The notes under the pieces were generated by a model. The model made no database searches and had not been told where the DNA came from. It worked only from the letters and a program-made list of their open reading frames with translations. From Hyphomicrobiales bacterium (GTDB lineage Bacteria; Pseudomonadota; Alphaproteobacteria; Rhizobiales; Methyloligellaceae), in assembly GCA_028280515.1 (NCBI GenBank), contig JANQLP010000155.1, positions 1 through 64,000 of the forward strand: DNA of 64,000 bases, written 5' to 3'. The position numbers and the translations under genes are program-made. Of the stretch, positions 15,770 to 24,366 are shown piece by piece. Each line of letters starts with the position of its first letter. The first letter of the stretch is position 1.

Positions 15770-16159
15770 ATGGCCAAAGCCGACGCGCCAACCTCGCTGA
15801 AGGATGCAAGTCATCTCTACGAAGTGGAGCGCCGCACATATCACCTCGAGCGTCCCGGTTTCCGGATAAACGAGATGCAACTCTCTCCGACGCAGACCGT
15901 GCCTTGGCACACTCACACCAACATCAGCGACACATTCTACGTCATCGAGGGAAAGCTCCGCCTGTACTTGCAGGACCCGAAGGAAGAACGCGTGCTTGTC
16001 CCGGGCGAGAGCTATACCGTCGTCGCCGGACGGCCTCATCTCGTCACCAATGCAGGCGATACCTCGATGACAATCCTGGTGCTGCAGGGGGTCGGTGAGT
16101 ACGACTACGTGCCGTTGGTTCGACCGCATGCACCCTCGGCGCCGGACCCTGGGGAATAG
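15770..16159 (+). CDS. Cupin-domain protein
   Basis: A 129-residue single-domain cupin. The first cupin motif contains VPWHTHTNISDTFYVIEGKLRLYL, with two His and the Asp/Glu positions that bind a metal, and the second reads VVAGRPHLVTNAG with the third metal His. Such proteins are usually small dioxygenases, isomerases or sensors; the substrate cannot be read from sequence. The start has a strong GGAAGGAGG site nine bases upstream. It stands alone, and the antiporter gene is convergent. Confidence 0.85.
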   Translation: MAKADAPTSLKDASHLYEVERRTYHLERPGFRINEMQLSPTQTVPWHTHTNISDTFYVIEGKLRLYLQDPKEERVLVPGESYTVVAGRPHLVTNAGDTSMTILVLQGVGEYDYVPLVRPHAPSAPDPGE

Positions 16160-16194
16160 GCAGGAGCATCCAGCGCGACCACGATCCTGCACCT

Positions 16195-17154
16195 TCAGCT
16201 CATCGCATAGACGTAACGGGCCGTGACATAGACGATATAGGCGGCCAGCATGATGCCAGCCTCGATGCGGTTCAGCCGTGCCCCGGTCGACATGAAGATC
16301 AGCATTACGCCCGTAGCGGCCACCATGAAACCACCGTCAGCATAAACCACTGTCTCTGGCACCTGCATGGGTCCCACCATTGTCGCAACACCGAATATGC
16401 CGAGTGTGTTGAAGAGGTTGCTGCCGACAATGTTGCCGTAGCCGATCGTCGTCTCGCCGCGCAGTGCGGCGATTGCCGTTGTGGCGAGTTCGGGAAGCGA
16501 TGTGCCGACGGCGACAATGGTGAGGCCGATCAACGCGTCCGATACACCCAGCGCCTGAGCAATGTTCACCGCGCCCCTGACGAACAAGTCGCCGCCGAGC
16601 GGCAGGGCGACGACACCGATCAGAATGTAGACAAACGGTTTCAGACTATCGAAAGAAAGGGGCGCGACCGTTTCGACCACATCTTCTGTCGCCGGCCGTC
16701 GCTCTTCTGCAGTGCGGTCCTCCCGGAATTTCATGACGATGATCCCGATCATCAGAAGCACCATTGCCGCCCCTTGCCAACGGGGGATCGTCTCCTGTAG
16801 GCCGAGCGCCATCACGCCGGCGGAAACACCAAGGAGGATGATGCCCTCAGGGTCCAGTCGGCGGCTCGGCATATCGATGGGCCGGATGAGAGCGGCGATG
16901 GCCAGTATCAACAGGATGTTCGAAATGTTGCTGCCGACCACATTGCCTGCCGCAAGACCGGGATTGCCACCCAGGACGGCACGCACACTCACGACCATTT
17001 CCGGCATTGAGGTGCCGAATCCGGCGATGACCATTCCGACCATGAGGCGAGAAAGACCGAAACGGACGGCAACCTGGGCCGCGCCGCGCACGAGCGTTTC
17101 GCCGCCCAGCAACAACAGGACCGCGCCGAAGATGAGCTCGAAGCCCGTCAGCAT
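16195..17154 (-). CDS. Calcium/sodium antiporter, CaCA family (YrbG type)
   Basis: A 319-residue inner-membrane cation antiporter. Two homologous halves each carry the alpha repeat: AGFGTSMPEMVVSVRAVLGG with AGNVVGSNISNILLILA in the first, and VAVGTSLPELATTAIAALRG with GNIVGSNLFNTLGIFG in the second. The acidic residue after SMP/SLP is the ion-binding Glu. A short charged loop (KFREDRTAEERRPATE) separates the halves. The length fits the family. Transcribed alone. Confidence 0.92.
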   Translation of the reverse strand: MLTGFELIFGAVLLLLGGETLVRGAAQVAVRFGLSRLMVGMVIAGFGTSMPEMVVSVRAVLGGNPGLAAGNVVGSNISNILLILAIAALIRPIDMPSRRLDPEGIILLGVSAGVMALGLQETIPRWQGAAMVLLMIGIIVMKFREDRTAEERRPATEDVVETVAPLSFDSLKPFVYILIGVVALPLGGDLFVRGAVNIAQALGVSDALIGLTIVAVGTSLPELATTAIAALRGETTIGYGNIVGSNLFNTLGIFGVATMVGPMQVPETVVYADGGFMVAATGVMLIFMSTGARLNRIEAGIMLAAYIVYVTARYVYAMS

Positions 17155-17319
17155 GCGGTTGTCCCGATCGGCGGTGGGTGGGGCGCTTTATCCACCGCCG
17201 TTCTTGTCCGAGATTTCGGCATTTCCCCCCATTGGTGCCACTTGAAGATAACCACAATTGTGTGCCCCAGCTCCCTGTCACGTGCAACACAACCATGGGC
17301 TGGTGCGGTTTTTCCCGAA

Positions 17320-17694
17320 TCAGCTCATTTCAGGGTCATCCAGGTTGGTCTGGATCCACCGGTCCGAGAGGTGGATATCCGTTGTTTCGAGCAATCCCGG
17401 CCCGAGATTGTGAAACTTGTGCGGTATGTCGGCAGGCCCGAGCACCACATCGCCCGCCTGCGCCTCGATCTTCTCATCGCCGACGGTGAACATGGCACGG
17501 CCGGTTCGTACAATGAACACCTCGTCGTAAGGATGCACATGCCAGAGCGGGCCTTTTCCAACCTCCTCCGTGGCGTAGAAGAACACCGTGACGCCAGTCC
17601 CCATATCCTTGCCTTCGAAACGCCCACTCCAGAACTGATCCGTGTTCTCGTAAACCCAGTCTTTGCGCTCAAGGCGGATTGGTTTCCGGCTCAT
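17320..17694 (-). CDS. Cupin-domain protein
   Basis: A 124-residue single cupin. GPLWHVHPYDEVFIVRTGRAMFTV and DIPHKFHNLGPG hold the metal-binding His and Glu residues. It is different from the cupin at 15770. The start at 17694 (MSRKPIRL) gives the usual domain length; the frame is open 23 codons further upstream, but no ribosome-binding site is seen there. The function is unknown. Confidence 0.82.
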   Translation of the reverse strand: MSRKPIRLERKDWVYENTDQFWSGRFEGKDMGTGVTVFFYATEEVGKGPLWHVHPYDEVFIVRTGRAMFTVGDEKIEAQAGDVVLGPADIPHKFHNLGPGLLETTDIHLSDRWIQTNLDDPEMS

Positions 17695-17803
17695 GTCAGG
17701 CGTGCTCCGGCGAGTCGGGGGCGGAAAATGTGCGGCACCTGCAAGTGATGCACGCGGTGTCACAACAGGTCAATGTGCCGAGCCGCAAGGCGGTTCGCGG
17801 CGT

Positions 17804-18856
17804 TCAGCCGTGATGCTGGCCGCCGATGCCCTGGAACATGGACCGGACGTCAACTGTAGAGCGGCTGCCGATGGCGTCGAAATTTGCCTCAAGCCAGTCT
17901 CCCGTGGCGTTCCGCCCAATGCCGAAGAGGTGCTTTAGGAACGCCCACTCCGCATTGAGCTTGCTCGATGCTCCGAAACTCAGCATCTCTTCATGGGACT
18001 CGATGATGTGAACATTCACCATCGAGTAGGCGTCGTGTTCGAGGCGGCCCTCCTCGAGCAGTCTGCGCACAAAATCTATCGCCCGCAATTCGCGCAGGAG
18101 GCTGGCATTGAAGGTGATTTCGTTAACGCGGTTGAGAATCTCACGCGATGTCTTCGGCACGCCCTTGCGCTCGACCGGGTTGATCTGGACGATGGCGATG
18201 TCGCAGGTCTCGGCATGGCCGTAAAACGGGAACAGGACCGGGTTACCCATATAGCCGCCGTCCCAGTAAGGCACGTCATCGATCACCACAGCCTTGAACA
18301 GGAACGGAATGCAAGCCGAGGCCATCACCATCTCGCAGGTGAGCTGATGGCGGTCGAACACCTTGACGCGGCCGGTCTCAACATTGGTTGCGGAAACATA
18401 GAGCTTGACCTTGTCGCACGAACGCACAAGCTCAAAGTCGACATGTTCGTCGAGAATGTCGCGCAGCGGATTGGCGTCCCACGGGTTGAGTTCATACGGT
18501 GAGGCCATGCGCGTGAGCACATCGAAAAAGACATAGGCCGGTGAACTGTCGAGGTTCCAGTTGCCCATGAACATGTCGAGCGGTGCGCGCTTCAAGGGGC
18601 TGAACCGCGCCGCCTGGCTGACGTCGTGCCAGAAGCGATTGAGGGCAGCCCGCGCGCCCTGCCTGCCATGGCGCATCAGGCCGTCGGCGAGGAGAACGCC
18701 GTTCATCGCCCCGGCGCTGGTACCGCTGACGGCCTCGATGTCGATGCGGTCGTCTTCGAGCAGCCGGTCGAGCACACCCCATGTGAAGGCGCCGTGTGCG
18801 CCGCCGCCCTGAAGCGCCAGGTTCAGTTTCTTCGTATTGGACTTCTTTGTGCTCAT
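17804..18856 (-). CDS. Patatin-like phospholipase with DUF3734-type C terminus
   Basis: A 350-residue lipid acyl hydrolase. The oxyanion loop ALQGGGAHGAF is near residue 14, the nucleophile motif GTSAG near 45 and the catalytic Asp in WDGGYMGN near 198, which completes a Ser-Asp dyad. The C-terminal third (KTSREILNRVNEITF, LRELRAIDFVRRLL) matches the extension seen in patatins found beside 3-hydroxybutyrate dehydrogenase in alphaproteobacteria. The start at 18856 is 10 bases after the bdhA stop, so they form an operon. A role in polyhydroxybutyrate or membrane-lipid turnover is inferred from this pairing. Confidence 0.9.
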   Translation of the reverse strand: MSTKKSNTKKLNLALQGGGAHGAFTWGVLDRLLEDDRIDIEAVSGTSAGAMNGVLLADGLMRHGRQGARAALNRFWHDVSQAARFSPLKRAPLDMFMGNWNLDSSPAYVFFDVLTRMASPYELNPWDANPLRDILDEHVDFELVRSCDKVKLYVSATNVETGRVKVFDRHQLTCEMVMASACIPFLFKAVVIDDVPYWDGGYMGNPVLFPFYGHAETCDIAIVQINPVERKGVPKTSREILNRVNEITFNASLLRELRAIDFVRRLLEEGRLEHDAYSMVNVHIIESHEEMLSFGASSKLNAEWAFLKHLFGIGRNATGDWLEANFDAIGSRSTVDVRSMFQGIGGQHHG

Positions 18857-18866
18857 CGGTCCTGGG

Positions 18867-19649
18867 TCAGCGTGCGGTCCAGCCGCCGTCCACGGGCAAG
18901 GATACGCCTGTGATGGATGCGGCACCATCGGAACACAGGAAGACAGCGGTTGCGCCAAGCTGTTCCACGGTCACGAACTCCCTGGTGGGCTGTCCGGCGA
19001 GCATCACGTCGCGAATGACCTCGTCTTCGCTGATGCCGTGGGCGCGTGCCTGGTCGGCAATCTGTTCGTCGACGAGCGGGGTGCGCACATAACCCGGACA
19101 GATGGCATTGCTGGTGATGCCATCTTCCGCATATTCCAATGCCACGGTCTTGGTCAGACCGATCATGCCATGCTTGGACGCGATATAGCCACTCTTGAAA
19201 GGCGAGGCGACCAGCCCATGGATGGAGGCGAGGTTGATGATACGGCCCCATTTTCTGGCCTTCATGTCCTTCACCGTGTTCTTGATGAGATGGAAGGCGG
19301 CGCTCAAATTGATGGCAATGATCGCGTCCCATTTCTCATCCGGAAAGTCCTCGATAATCTCCACATGCTGAATGCCGGCATTGTTGACGATGACGTCGAC
19401 CTGGCCGAGCTCGGCCTTGGCAAAGGCAGCGAGATCGCGGATTTCGTCGGGCTTCGACATGTCGGCACCATTATAGCGCACGGTGACGCCGTGCTCCGCC
19501 TCGAGCGCAGCGCGGGTGGCCTCGATTTCATCGGCATCACCAAAGCCGTTGAGCACGACGTTCATGCCGGCTTCGCAGAAGGCAGTGGCGATGCCGAGCC
19601 CGATTCCGCTCGTCGATCCCGTGACGATGGCGTTCTTGCCTTTCGGCAT
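18867..19649 (-). CDS. bdhA: D-3-hydroxybutyrate dehydrogenase (SDR family)
   Basis: A 260-residue NAD-dependent short-chain dehydrogenase that oxidises D-3-hydroxybutyrate to acetoacetate in polyhydroxybutyrate breakdown. The cofactor motif TGSTSGIGLGIA is at residues 9-20, NNAGIQH near 88, and the catalytic Ser/Tyr/Lys region reads LASIHGLVASPFKSGYIASKHG. VSLPVDGGWTAR is the usual C-terminal end. The ATG at 19649 has AAAAGGAGA ten bases upstream. It leads an operon with the patatin and diverges from the MaoC-family gene. Confidence 0.93.
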   Translation of the reverse strand: MPKGKNAIVTGSTSGIGLGIATAFCEAGMNVVLNGFGDADEIEATRAALEAEHGVTVRYNGADMSKPDEIRDLAAFAKAELGQVDVIVNNAGIQHVEIIEDFPDEKWDAIIAINLSAAFHLIKNTVKDMKARKWGRIINLASIHGLVASPFKSGYIASKHGMIGLTKTVALEYAEDGITSNAICPGYVRTPLVDEQIADQARAHGISEDEVIRDVMLAGQPTREFVTVEQLGATAVFLCSDGAASITGVSLPVDGGWTAR

Positions 19650-19903
19650 GGTTGTGTCTCCTTTTCGCAAAGTTCGCTGCCGCGCCGCCAATGCCGGCGC
19701 ATGCATACATCTTCCTAAGGTTGGATGCGCTCAAAAGCGCGAGAGTTACAACCTCTTGCAAACGAAGGGTCAAGGGGAGGTAACGGCAGAACGCTCAGCG
19801 ACGCAAACCTCGCGCGGATAGCGGGGGCCGATCGTCTCTGCTACGGTCGACGGATACGGCCCGTCGCGTCATGGGATTCGCATGAACCGGGAGGATTTAA
19901 GAG

Positions 19904-20341
19904 ATGCTGCTCCCGTTGCAGACGCTGTATTTCGAGGACCTCTCCGTCGGCATGACCGAGCGGCTGACCAAGGTGGTTTCGTCCGACGACGTCGTCGGGT
20001 TCGCCGAAATCACCGGGGACCGCAACCCGATCCATCTCTCGGAACATTTCGCCGCGAAGACACCGTTCGGCACCCGTATCGCCCACGGCCTCTATACCGC
20101 AGGGCTGATCTCCGCGTTGCTCGGCACACGGTTACCCGGGCCCGGCGCGGTCTATATCGCCCAGTCCCTCAACTTCCGCGCACCTGTCAGGATCGGCGAT
20201 ACGGTGGATGTGTCCGTCACTGTGGAAGAGCTGGTGCCGGAGAAATCCCGCGCCGTGCTCAAATGTGCGTGCAAGGTGGGAGACACGGTCGTCCTCGACG
20301 GCGAAGCCATGGTGAAAGTGCCGCGCGCGCCCACCTCATGA
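19904..20341 (+). CDS. MaoC-family (R)-specific enoyl-CoA hydratase
   Basis: A 145-residue hot-dog-fold hydratase. The hydratase-2 motif ITGDRNPIHLSEHFA holds the Asp and His catalytic residues, followed by RIAHGLYTAGLISALLGTRLPG. Small proteins of this length resemble PhaJ, which supplies (R)-3-hydroxyacyl-CoA for polyhydroxyalkanoate synthesis. Its position divergent from the 3-hydroxybutyrate dehydrogenase gene agrees with that. The start has GGGAGG upstream. The frame of dctM begins only 14 bases after it on the other strand. Confidence 0.9.
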   Translation: MLLPLQTLYFEDLSVGMTERLTKVVSSDDVVGFAEITGDRNPIHLSEHFAAKTPFGTRIAHGLYTAGLISALLGTRLPGPGAVYIAQSLNFRAPVRIGDTVDVSVTVEELVPEKSRAVLKCACKVGDTVVLDGEAMVKVPRAPTS

Positions 20342-20354
20342 GCCCCATTAAGCC

Positions 20355-21821
20355 TCAGTTCAGAAGCGCTCGCGGCAACCACAGGGCGATTTCGGGAAAC
20401 GCCATCACCAGCGCAAGTCCGGTGAGCTGCAGGATCACGAACGGAATGATGCCCCGATAAATGTCCTGAATGCGCACGGTCGGCGGCGCAACCGCCTTGA
20501 CGTAGAACAGGGCGAAACCGAACGGCGGCGTCAGAAACGATGTCTGCAGGTTGATCGCCATCAGGATCGCGAACCAGTAGACGACGTCGACCCTCTCGAC
20601 GTGGCCGGTGAAATCCATCTGCATGATGACCGGCGCGAACACCGGCAGGACGATCAGTGTGATCTCGATCCAGTCGAAGAAGAAGCCGAGAATGAAGACC
20701 AGCCCCATGATCAGGAACAGGAGTCCCCACGACCCGAGGCCAAGCGAGTTGACCATGCTGATCACGAGGTCGTCGCCACCGAGGGCCCGAAAAATGTAAC
20801 TGAACATGGTGGCACCGATGAAGATGCCGAAGATCATGGCGTTCGTCTGTGCGGTGCGGTCGACGACGTTGGCGAGGATGCCGCCGAAATGGCGCAGCTC
20901 GCCGACAAATCCGCCTCCGACCGGGCGGTCGTCGAGTTCCGTGGTCGCCTCGGTCTGCAACCGGAACTCCCTGACGCCGATGCTCGGCAAAACGACGAGG
21001 TTGATGAAACCCAGCAGCACGGCGCCGAATGCTCCGACGCCGGCGGCCTCTGTCGGGGTTGCCAGGCCGCCGAGGATGGAGCCAAGCACAAGTGCAATCA
21101 GAATGACCGGCGGGATGAAACTGCGCAGGACCATCACGATCATGCCGCCTGCGGATTGCGGTCCGATGCCGTCTCTCAGCGGCGGTGCCAGCGACGGGTT
21201 CAGGCCGCAACGTATGACGATGTGCAGCGCATACAGCCCGGCGAGGATCAGCCCCGGAAAGACGGCCGCGACGAAGAGATTGCCGACCGAGCGCGACAGG
21301 AGATCGGCCATGATCACCAGCATGATCGATGGCGGGATCAGGATGCCGAGGGTTCCCGACGCGGCAATGGTGCCGGTCGCCAGCTCGTGATTGTAGTCTC
21401 GGTCGATCATGATCGGCAGGGCCAGCAGCGTCATCATGATCACCGATGCGCCGATGATGCCGGTCGAGGCCGCAAGAATGGTGCCCATGAGCGTGACGGC
21501 GAGCGCCAGTCCGCCGGGCACACGCCGCATCAGAACCTGAAGGCAGTTCAGCAGGTCCTTCGCGATGCCGGAGCGTTCAAGCATCGTGCCCATGAACACG
21601 AACATCGGGATCGCCGTCAGGATCAGGTTCTCCATGATGCCGCCGAAAATGCGGGAGGGCAGGGTGCGGAACTGAATGAACAGGAACTGTTCGGTGAGAA
21701 TGCCGATGATGCCGAAGGCAAGCCCGACGCCGCCCAGTACCCACGCGACCGGGAAGCCCGAGAACAGGCACACGGCCAGGGCAATGAACATGAAGACGGG
21801 AAGCAGTTCGAGAAGGTCCAT
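20355..21821 (-). CDS. dctM: TRAP transporter large permease subunit (DctM)
   Basis: The 488-residue large membrane subunit of a tripartite ATP-independent periplasmic transporter, which couples solute uptake to the Na+ gradient. About twelve hydrophobic segments are visible, starting LLPVFMFIALAVCLFSGFPVAWVLGG, with the typical GASVIMMTLLALPIM and GTLGILIPPSIMLVI signatures. A longer soluble loop (REFRLQTEATTELDDRPVGG, about 275-305) interrupts it. Its start overlaps the dctQ stop by one base, so the two are translationally coupled. It is the last gene of dctP-dctQ-dctM. Confidence 0.93.
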   Translation of the reverse strand: MDLLELLPVFMFIALAVCLFSGFPVAWVLGGVGLAFGIIGILTEQFLFIQFRTLPSRIFGGIMENLILTAIPMFVFMGTMLERSGIAKDLLNCLQVLMRRVPGGLALAVTLMGTILAASTGIIGASVIMMTLLALPIMIDRDYNHELATGTIAASGTLGILIPPSIMLVIMADLLSRSVGNLFVAAVFPGLILAGLYALHIVIRCGLNPSLAPPLRDGIGPQSAGGMIVMVLRSFIPPVILIALVLGSILGGLATPTEAAGVGAFGAVLLGFINLVVLPSIGVREFRLQTEATTELDDRPVGGGFVGELRHFGGILANVVDRTAQTNAMIFGIFIGATMFSYIFRALGGDDLVISMVNSLGLGSWGLLFLIMGLVFILGFFFDWIEITLIVLPVFAPVIMQMDFTGHVERVDVVYWFAILMAINLQTSFLTPPFGFALFYVKAVAPPTVRIQDIYRGIIPFVILQLTGLALVMAFPEIALWLPRALLN

Positions 21822-22402
21822 CAGTGCCCCGCACCGATGGTTTCGTCTCTCATTTCCGCCGGCAGGCGTCCGGCGATACCGGCAACTGCCTTGATGAGCT
21901 GGGACAGGCCCGCCAGTCCCATCAGCACGAACAACACGATCAGGCCGCTCTTGAGAATCCAGATATCGCTCAACCCGGTTTGCGATTTCGAAATCTCATC
22001 GGAGACGTAGGACTGGACGGCGTAGGGCCAGGCGAGCCAGGCTCCGAGAACGGAATAGGGGACGAGTGCAATCGAAATCCCGATTGCCTCGATCCAGTAT
22101 TTTGCCCGGTCGGGCAGGCGCTCCCGGACGAGATCGATCCGGATATGGGACTGCCGCGTATAGGCGTAACCCACGACCAGAACGATGAGGAAGCTGTGCA
22201 GCCAGTATTCGGATTCCTGGATCTTGGTCGACGTCAGGCCCCAGATTTTCGGCACACCGAAATAGCGCGTCACAACATCGTAGACGACGACCGTGACAAG
22301 AACCGCTCCCAGCCATCCGCCGATCTGCGCAATCACCCGGAGTGCGTGATCGATAATGCGGCTAAGCGATAACAAGCCCTGCACCGCAGGTCCCCCCTTC
22401 AT
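21821..22402 (-). CDS. dctQ: TRAP transporter small permease subunit (DctQ)
   Basis: The 193-residue small membrane subunit with four hydrophobic segments (GWLGAVLVTVVVYDVVTRYF, WLHSFLIVLVVGYAYT, IEAIGISIALVPYSVLGAWLAW, WILKSGLIVLFVLMGLAGLS). The conserved SHIRIDLVRERLPDRAKYW marks the family. It lies 90 bases downstream of dctP with a stable hairpin between them. Confidence 0.9.
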   Translation of the reverse strand: MKGGPAVQGLLSLSRIIDHALRVIAQIGGWLGAVLVTVVVYDVVTRYFGVPKIWGLTSTKIQESEYWLHSFLIVLVVGYAYTRQSHIRIDLVRERLPDRAKYWIEAIGISIALVPYSVLGAWLAWPYAVQSYVSDEISKSQTGLSDIWILKSGLIVLFVLMGLAGLSQLIKAVAGIAGRLPAEMRDETIGAGH

Positions 22403-22443
22403 CTCGATCCAAATCGTAAAAGCTGGAACCGGAACGCTCGTGC

Positions 22444-22475
22444 GGGAGGCCCGGCCTCGGTCGGCCAGACCTCCC
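22444..22475 (-). other. Intercistronic hairpin between dctP and dctQM
   Basis: GGGAGG..GGCC pairs with GGCC..CCTCCC (22444-22456 with 22463-22475). With no T-run it is more likely an mRNA-stabilising structure that raises expression of the binding protein over the permease, as in many solute-binding-protein operons. Confidence 0.6.
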
Positions 22476-22492
22476 GGGTCTTGGCGAGGAAG

Positions 22493-23533
22493 TTACTGAA
22501 GGTAGCCGAGATCGCTCCAGATCTTGTACTGCTTACGGAAGCTCTGCAGGCTGTCCCAGACCTTCTTGAAGTCCGGGTTCTTGGCAGCCTCTTCCGCGGC
22601 GACTTCGTTCCAGGCCTTCTCGTAAGCGGCGAGCATTTCGGGCGGCCATTTGTGAATGTTGACGCCCTTCGCCTTCATCTCGGCCAGGGCCTTGCCCTGG
22701 ATCGCTTCGCCTTCCGAGAACTGGTAGGCGACATTGGCCTTGCAGGCGGTCTTGATCAGTTCGCGCTGCTGCTCAGTCATCGCGTCCCACTTCTTCTTGT
22801 TCAGCAGCAATTCCTGGATCGTCGATTGCTGGTGCCAGCCGGGGAAATAGTAGTGCTTGGCAATGTTGTAGAACCCGAGGTTCTGGTCGATGGCCGGCAT
22901 GGAAAACTCGGTCGCGTCGATGGTGCCGCGCTCAAGCGCCGGGAAGATGTCTCCACCCGCAAGCAGCTGCGTGTCCACTCCCAGTTTCTGCATCACCTTT
23001 GCGCCGAGGCCGAAGAAGCGCATCTTGAGGCCCTTCAGGTCTTCCGGGCTCTTGATCTCCTTCTTGAACCATCCCGAGGCTTCTGGCGCGAGCACGCCGC
23101 ACGCAAGCGAATGCAGGCCGTTCTTATTGTAGATCTCGTTCATGAGATCCTCGCCGCCGCCGTGCCACATCCAGGCAAGGTATTCGCCCGCCGCCGGTCC
23201 AAAAGGAACCGCGGAGAAAAGGTTGAGAGCGGAGTTCTTCGAACCCCAGTAACCGGACACAGACCAACCGGCGTCGACAGAGCCGTTGGCCACGGCATCA
23301 AAAATCTCAAGCGGGGGCACCAGCGCCTTGGGCTCGAAGAACTTAACCTTGATGTCGCCGCCGGAAATCAGATTCAGGTTGTTCTGGAGCCGTACGCCGG
23401 CCTGGCCCAATTGAATCAGCGAGCCTGGAAAGGTCGAGGGCATGTTCAGCTTGACCGGTTCCGCATTCACCGGCGCGGCCATGGGCATCGTGAAGCTGAC
23501 AGCCGCCACAATGGCCAAAAGCAGTTTCTTCAT
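22493..23533 (-). CDS. dctP: TRAP transporter periplasmic solute-binding protein (DctP, TakP-like)
   Basis: A 346-residue periplasmic receptor with a Sec signal peptide (MKKLLLAIVAAVSFTMPMAAPVNA). The DctP fold is recognisable from VKLNMPSTFPGSL onward. GGDIFPALERGTIDATEF holds the conserved Arg that binds a substrate carboxylate, and NLGFYNIAKHYYFPGWHQQ follows. These features resemble the TakP/lactate group, which binds 2-oxo- and hydroxy-monocarboxylates. Ligand class is an inference from the motif. First gene of the dctPQM operon, with palindromic operator candidates directly upstream. Confidence 0.9.
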   Translation of the reverse strand: MKKLLLAIVAAVSFTMPMAAPVNAEPVKLNMPSTFPGSLIQLGQAGVRLQNNLNLISGGDIKVKFFEPKALVPPLEIFDAVANGSVDAGWSVSGYWGSKNSALNLFSAVPFGPAAGEYLAWMWHGGGEDLMNEIYNKNGLHSLACGVLAPEASGWFKKEIKSPEDLKGLKMRFFGLGAKVMQKLGVDTQLLAGGDIFPALERGTIDATEFSMPAIDQNLGFYNIAKHYYFPGWHQQSTIQELLLNKKKWDAMTEQQRELIKTACKANVAYQFSEGEAIQGKALAEMKAKGVNIHKWPPEMLAAYEKAWNEVAAEEAAKNPDFKKVWDSLQSFRKQYKIWSDLGYLQ

Positions 23534-23574
23534 CGGTGTTCCTCCCTGTCGGACTCATTTTGGCATCCGTTACC

Positions 23575-23615
23575 GCACATTATGTGCATTCATAACAGTA
23601 TGCGGTAATGCATAC
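23575..23615. promoter_or_regulatory. GntR-type operator candidates upstream of dctP
   Basis: Two palindromes: GCACAT-T-ATGTGC (23575-23587) and GTATGC-N6-GCATAC (23598-23615). TACCGCA (23571-23577) and TGCGGTA (23601-23607) also pair. The second palindrome recurs with the same 18-base layout at 25284-25301. The region separates dctP from the 3' end of the regulator gene. Confidence 0.6.
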
Positions 23616-23694
23616 ATTATCAAATTGGCACAGTTATGCAAATGGGGCGAGCCGTTCCGGTCGCGTCGTGAAGCGAAGCGGCTTTACCGCAGTG

Positions 23695-24366
23695 TCAGAG
23701 GAGGGAAATGCGGATTTTATCGAGCAGGGTGAGAATTTCAGTCGAGCCGCGTTCGCGGTGCCGGCGGACCAGGGTTCCGGTCTTGTCAGCATCACCTTTG
23801 GACAGGGCGGCAACGATTGCGCGATGTTCCTTGTTGGAAATTGCCAGGCCTTCGCGCAATCCGATTGTTGCTATTTGCGCGCGATGGGCCTGGTCAAACA
23901 AGGTGTTGACGATGCCCTTCAGCCGGCTGTTGCTTCCCTGGTTCACCAATGCCCGGTGGAACCTGTCGTCGGCGTGGGCCCACGCATCGAGATCATCGTC
24001 TTCGAGCGCGCGTTCCATATCCCGCACGGCTGATGCCAATGGTTCGAGCGCCGCCTTGTCGGGTTTTGCGCTGGCAACATCTGCGGCCGCCAGCGGGTCG
24101 AGCGCGGTCAACAGCTGATAGATCTCACGGATATCCTTCGCGGCGATCGGCAGGACACGGGCGCCACGTCGCGGGATCAGTTCAATCAACCCCTCGCTCT
24201 GCAATTGCCGCAGAGCCTCGTGAACCGGCGTACGGCTCATACCAAGGCGGGTGGCAATCTCGGTCTCGGCGGCTTGCGTTCCCGGTGGCATCTGATTTTC
24301 CAGGATTTCCTTTTTCAGTTGCCGGTAGGCATTCTGAGCAAGGCTGGAACTGGAAGGCTCGGTCAT
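23695..24366 (-). CDS. GntR/FadR-family transcriptional regulator (FCD domain)
   Basis: A 223-residue regulator. The N-terminal winged helix (about 10-75) includes YRQLKKEILENQMPPGT, EIATRLGMSRTPVHEALRQLQSEGLIELIPRRGARV, the classical GntR signature. The C-terminal helical FCD domain has the metal-binding pattern (ALVNQGSNSR, DQAHRAQIA, EHRAIVAAL). Such repressors usually sense a carboxylic acid. Its start overlaps the stop of the lactonase-like gene by four bases (ATGA). It probably controls dctPQM, its own operon and the divergent dehydrogenase/DegT operon. Confidence 0.92.
   Translation of the reverse strand: MTEPSSSSLAQNAYRQLKKEILENQMPPGTQAAETEIATRLGMSRTPVHEALRQLQSEGLIELIPRRGARVLPIAAKDIREIYQLLTALDPLAAADVASAKPDKAALEPLASAVRDMERALEDDDLDAWAHADDRFHRALVNQGSNSRLKGIVNTLFDQAHRAQIATIGLREGLAISNKEHRAIVAALSKGDADKTGTLVRRHRERGSTEILTLLDKIRISLL

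Noticed and set aside
20601..22010. 469-codon plus-strand open frame rich in His, Asp and Glu
   Set aside because: It is antisense to dctM/dctQ; the composition is what the complement of membrane-protein codons gives.
22481..23608. 375-codon plus-strand open frame
   Set aside because: Antisense to the TRAP binding-protein gene, which has a signal peptide and family motifs.
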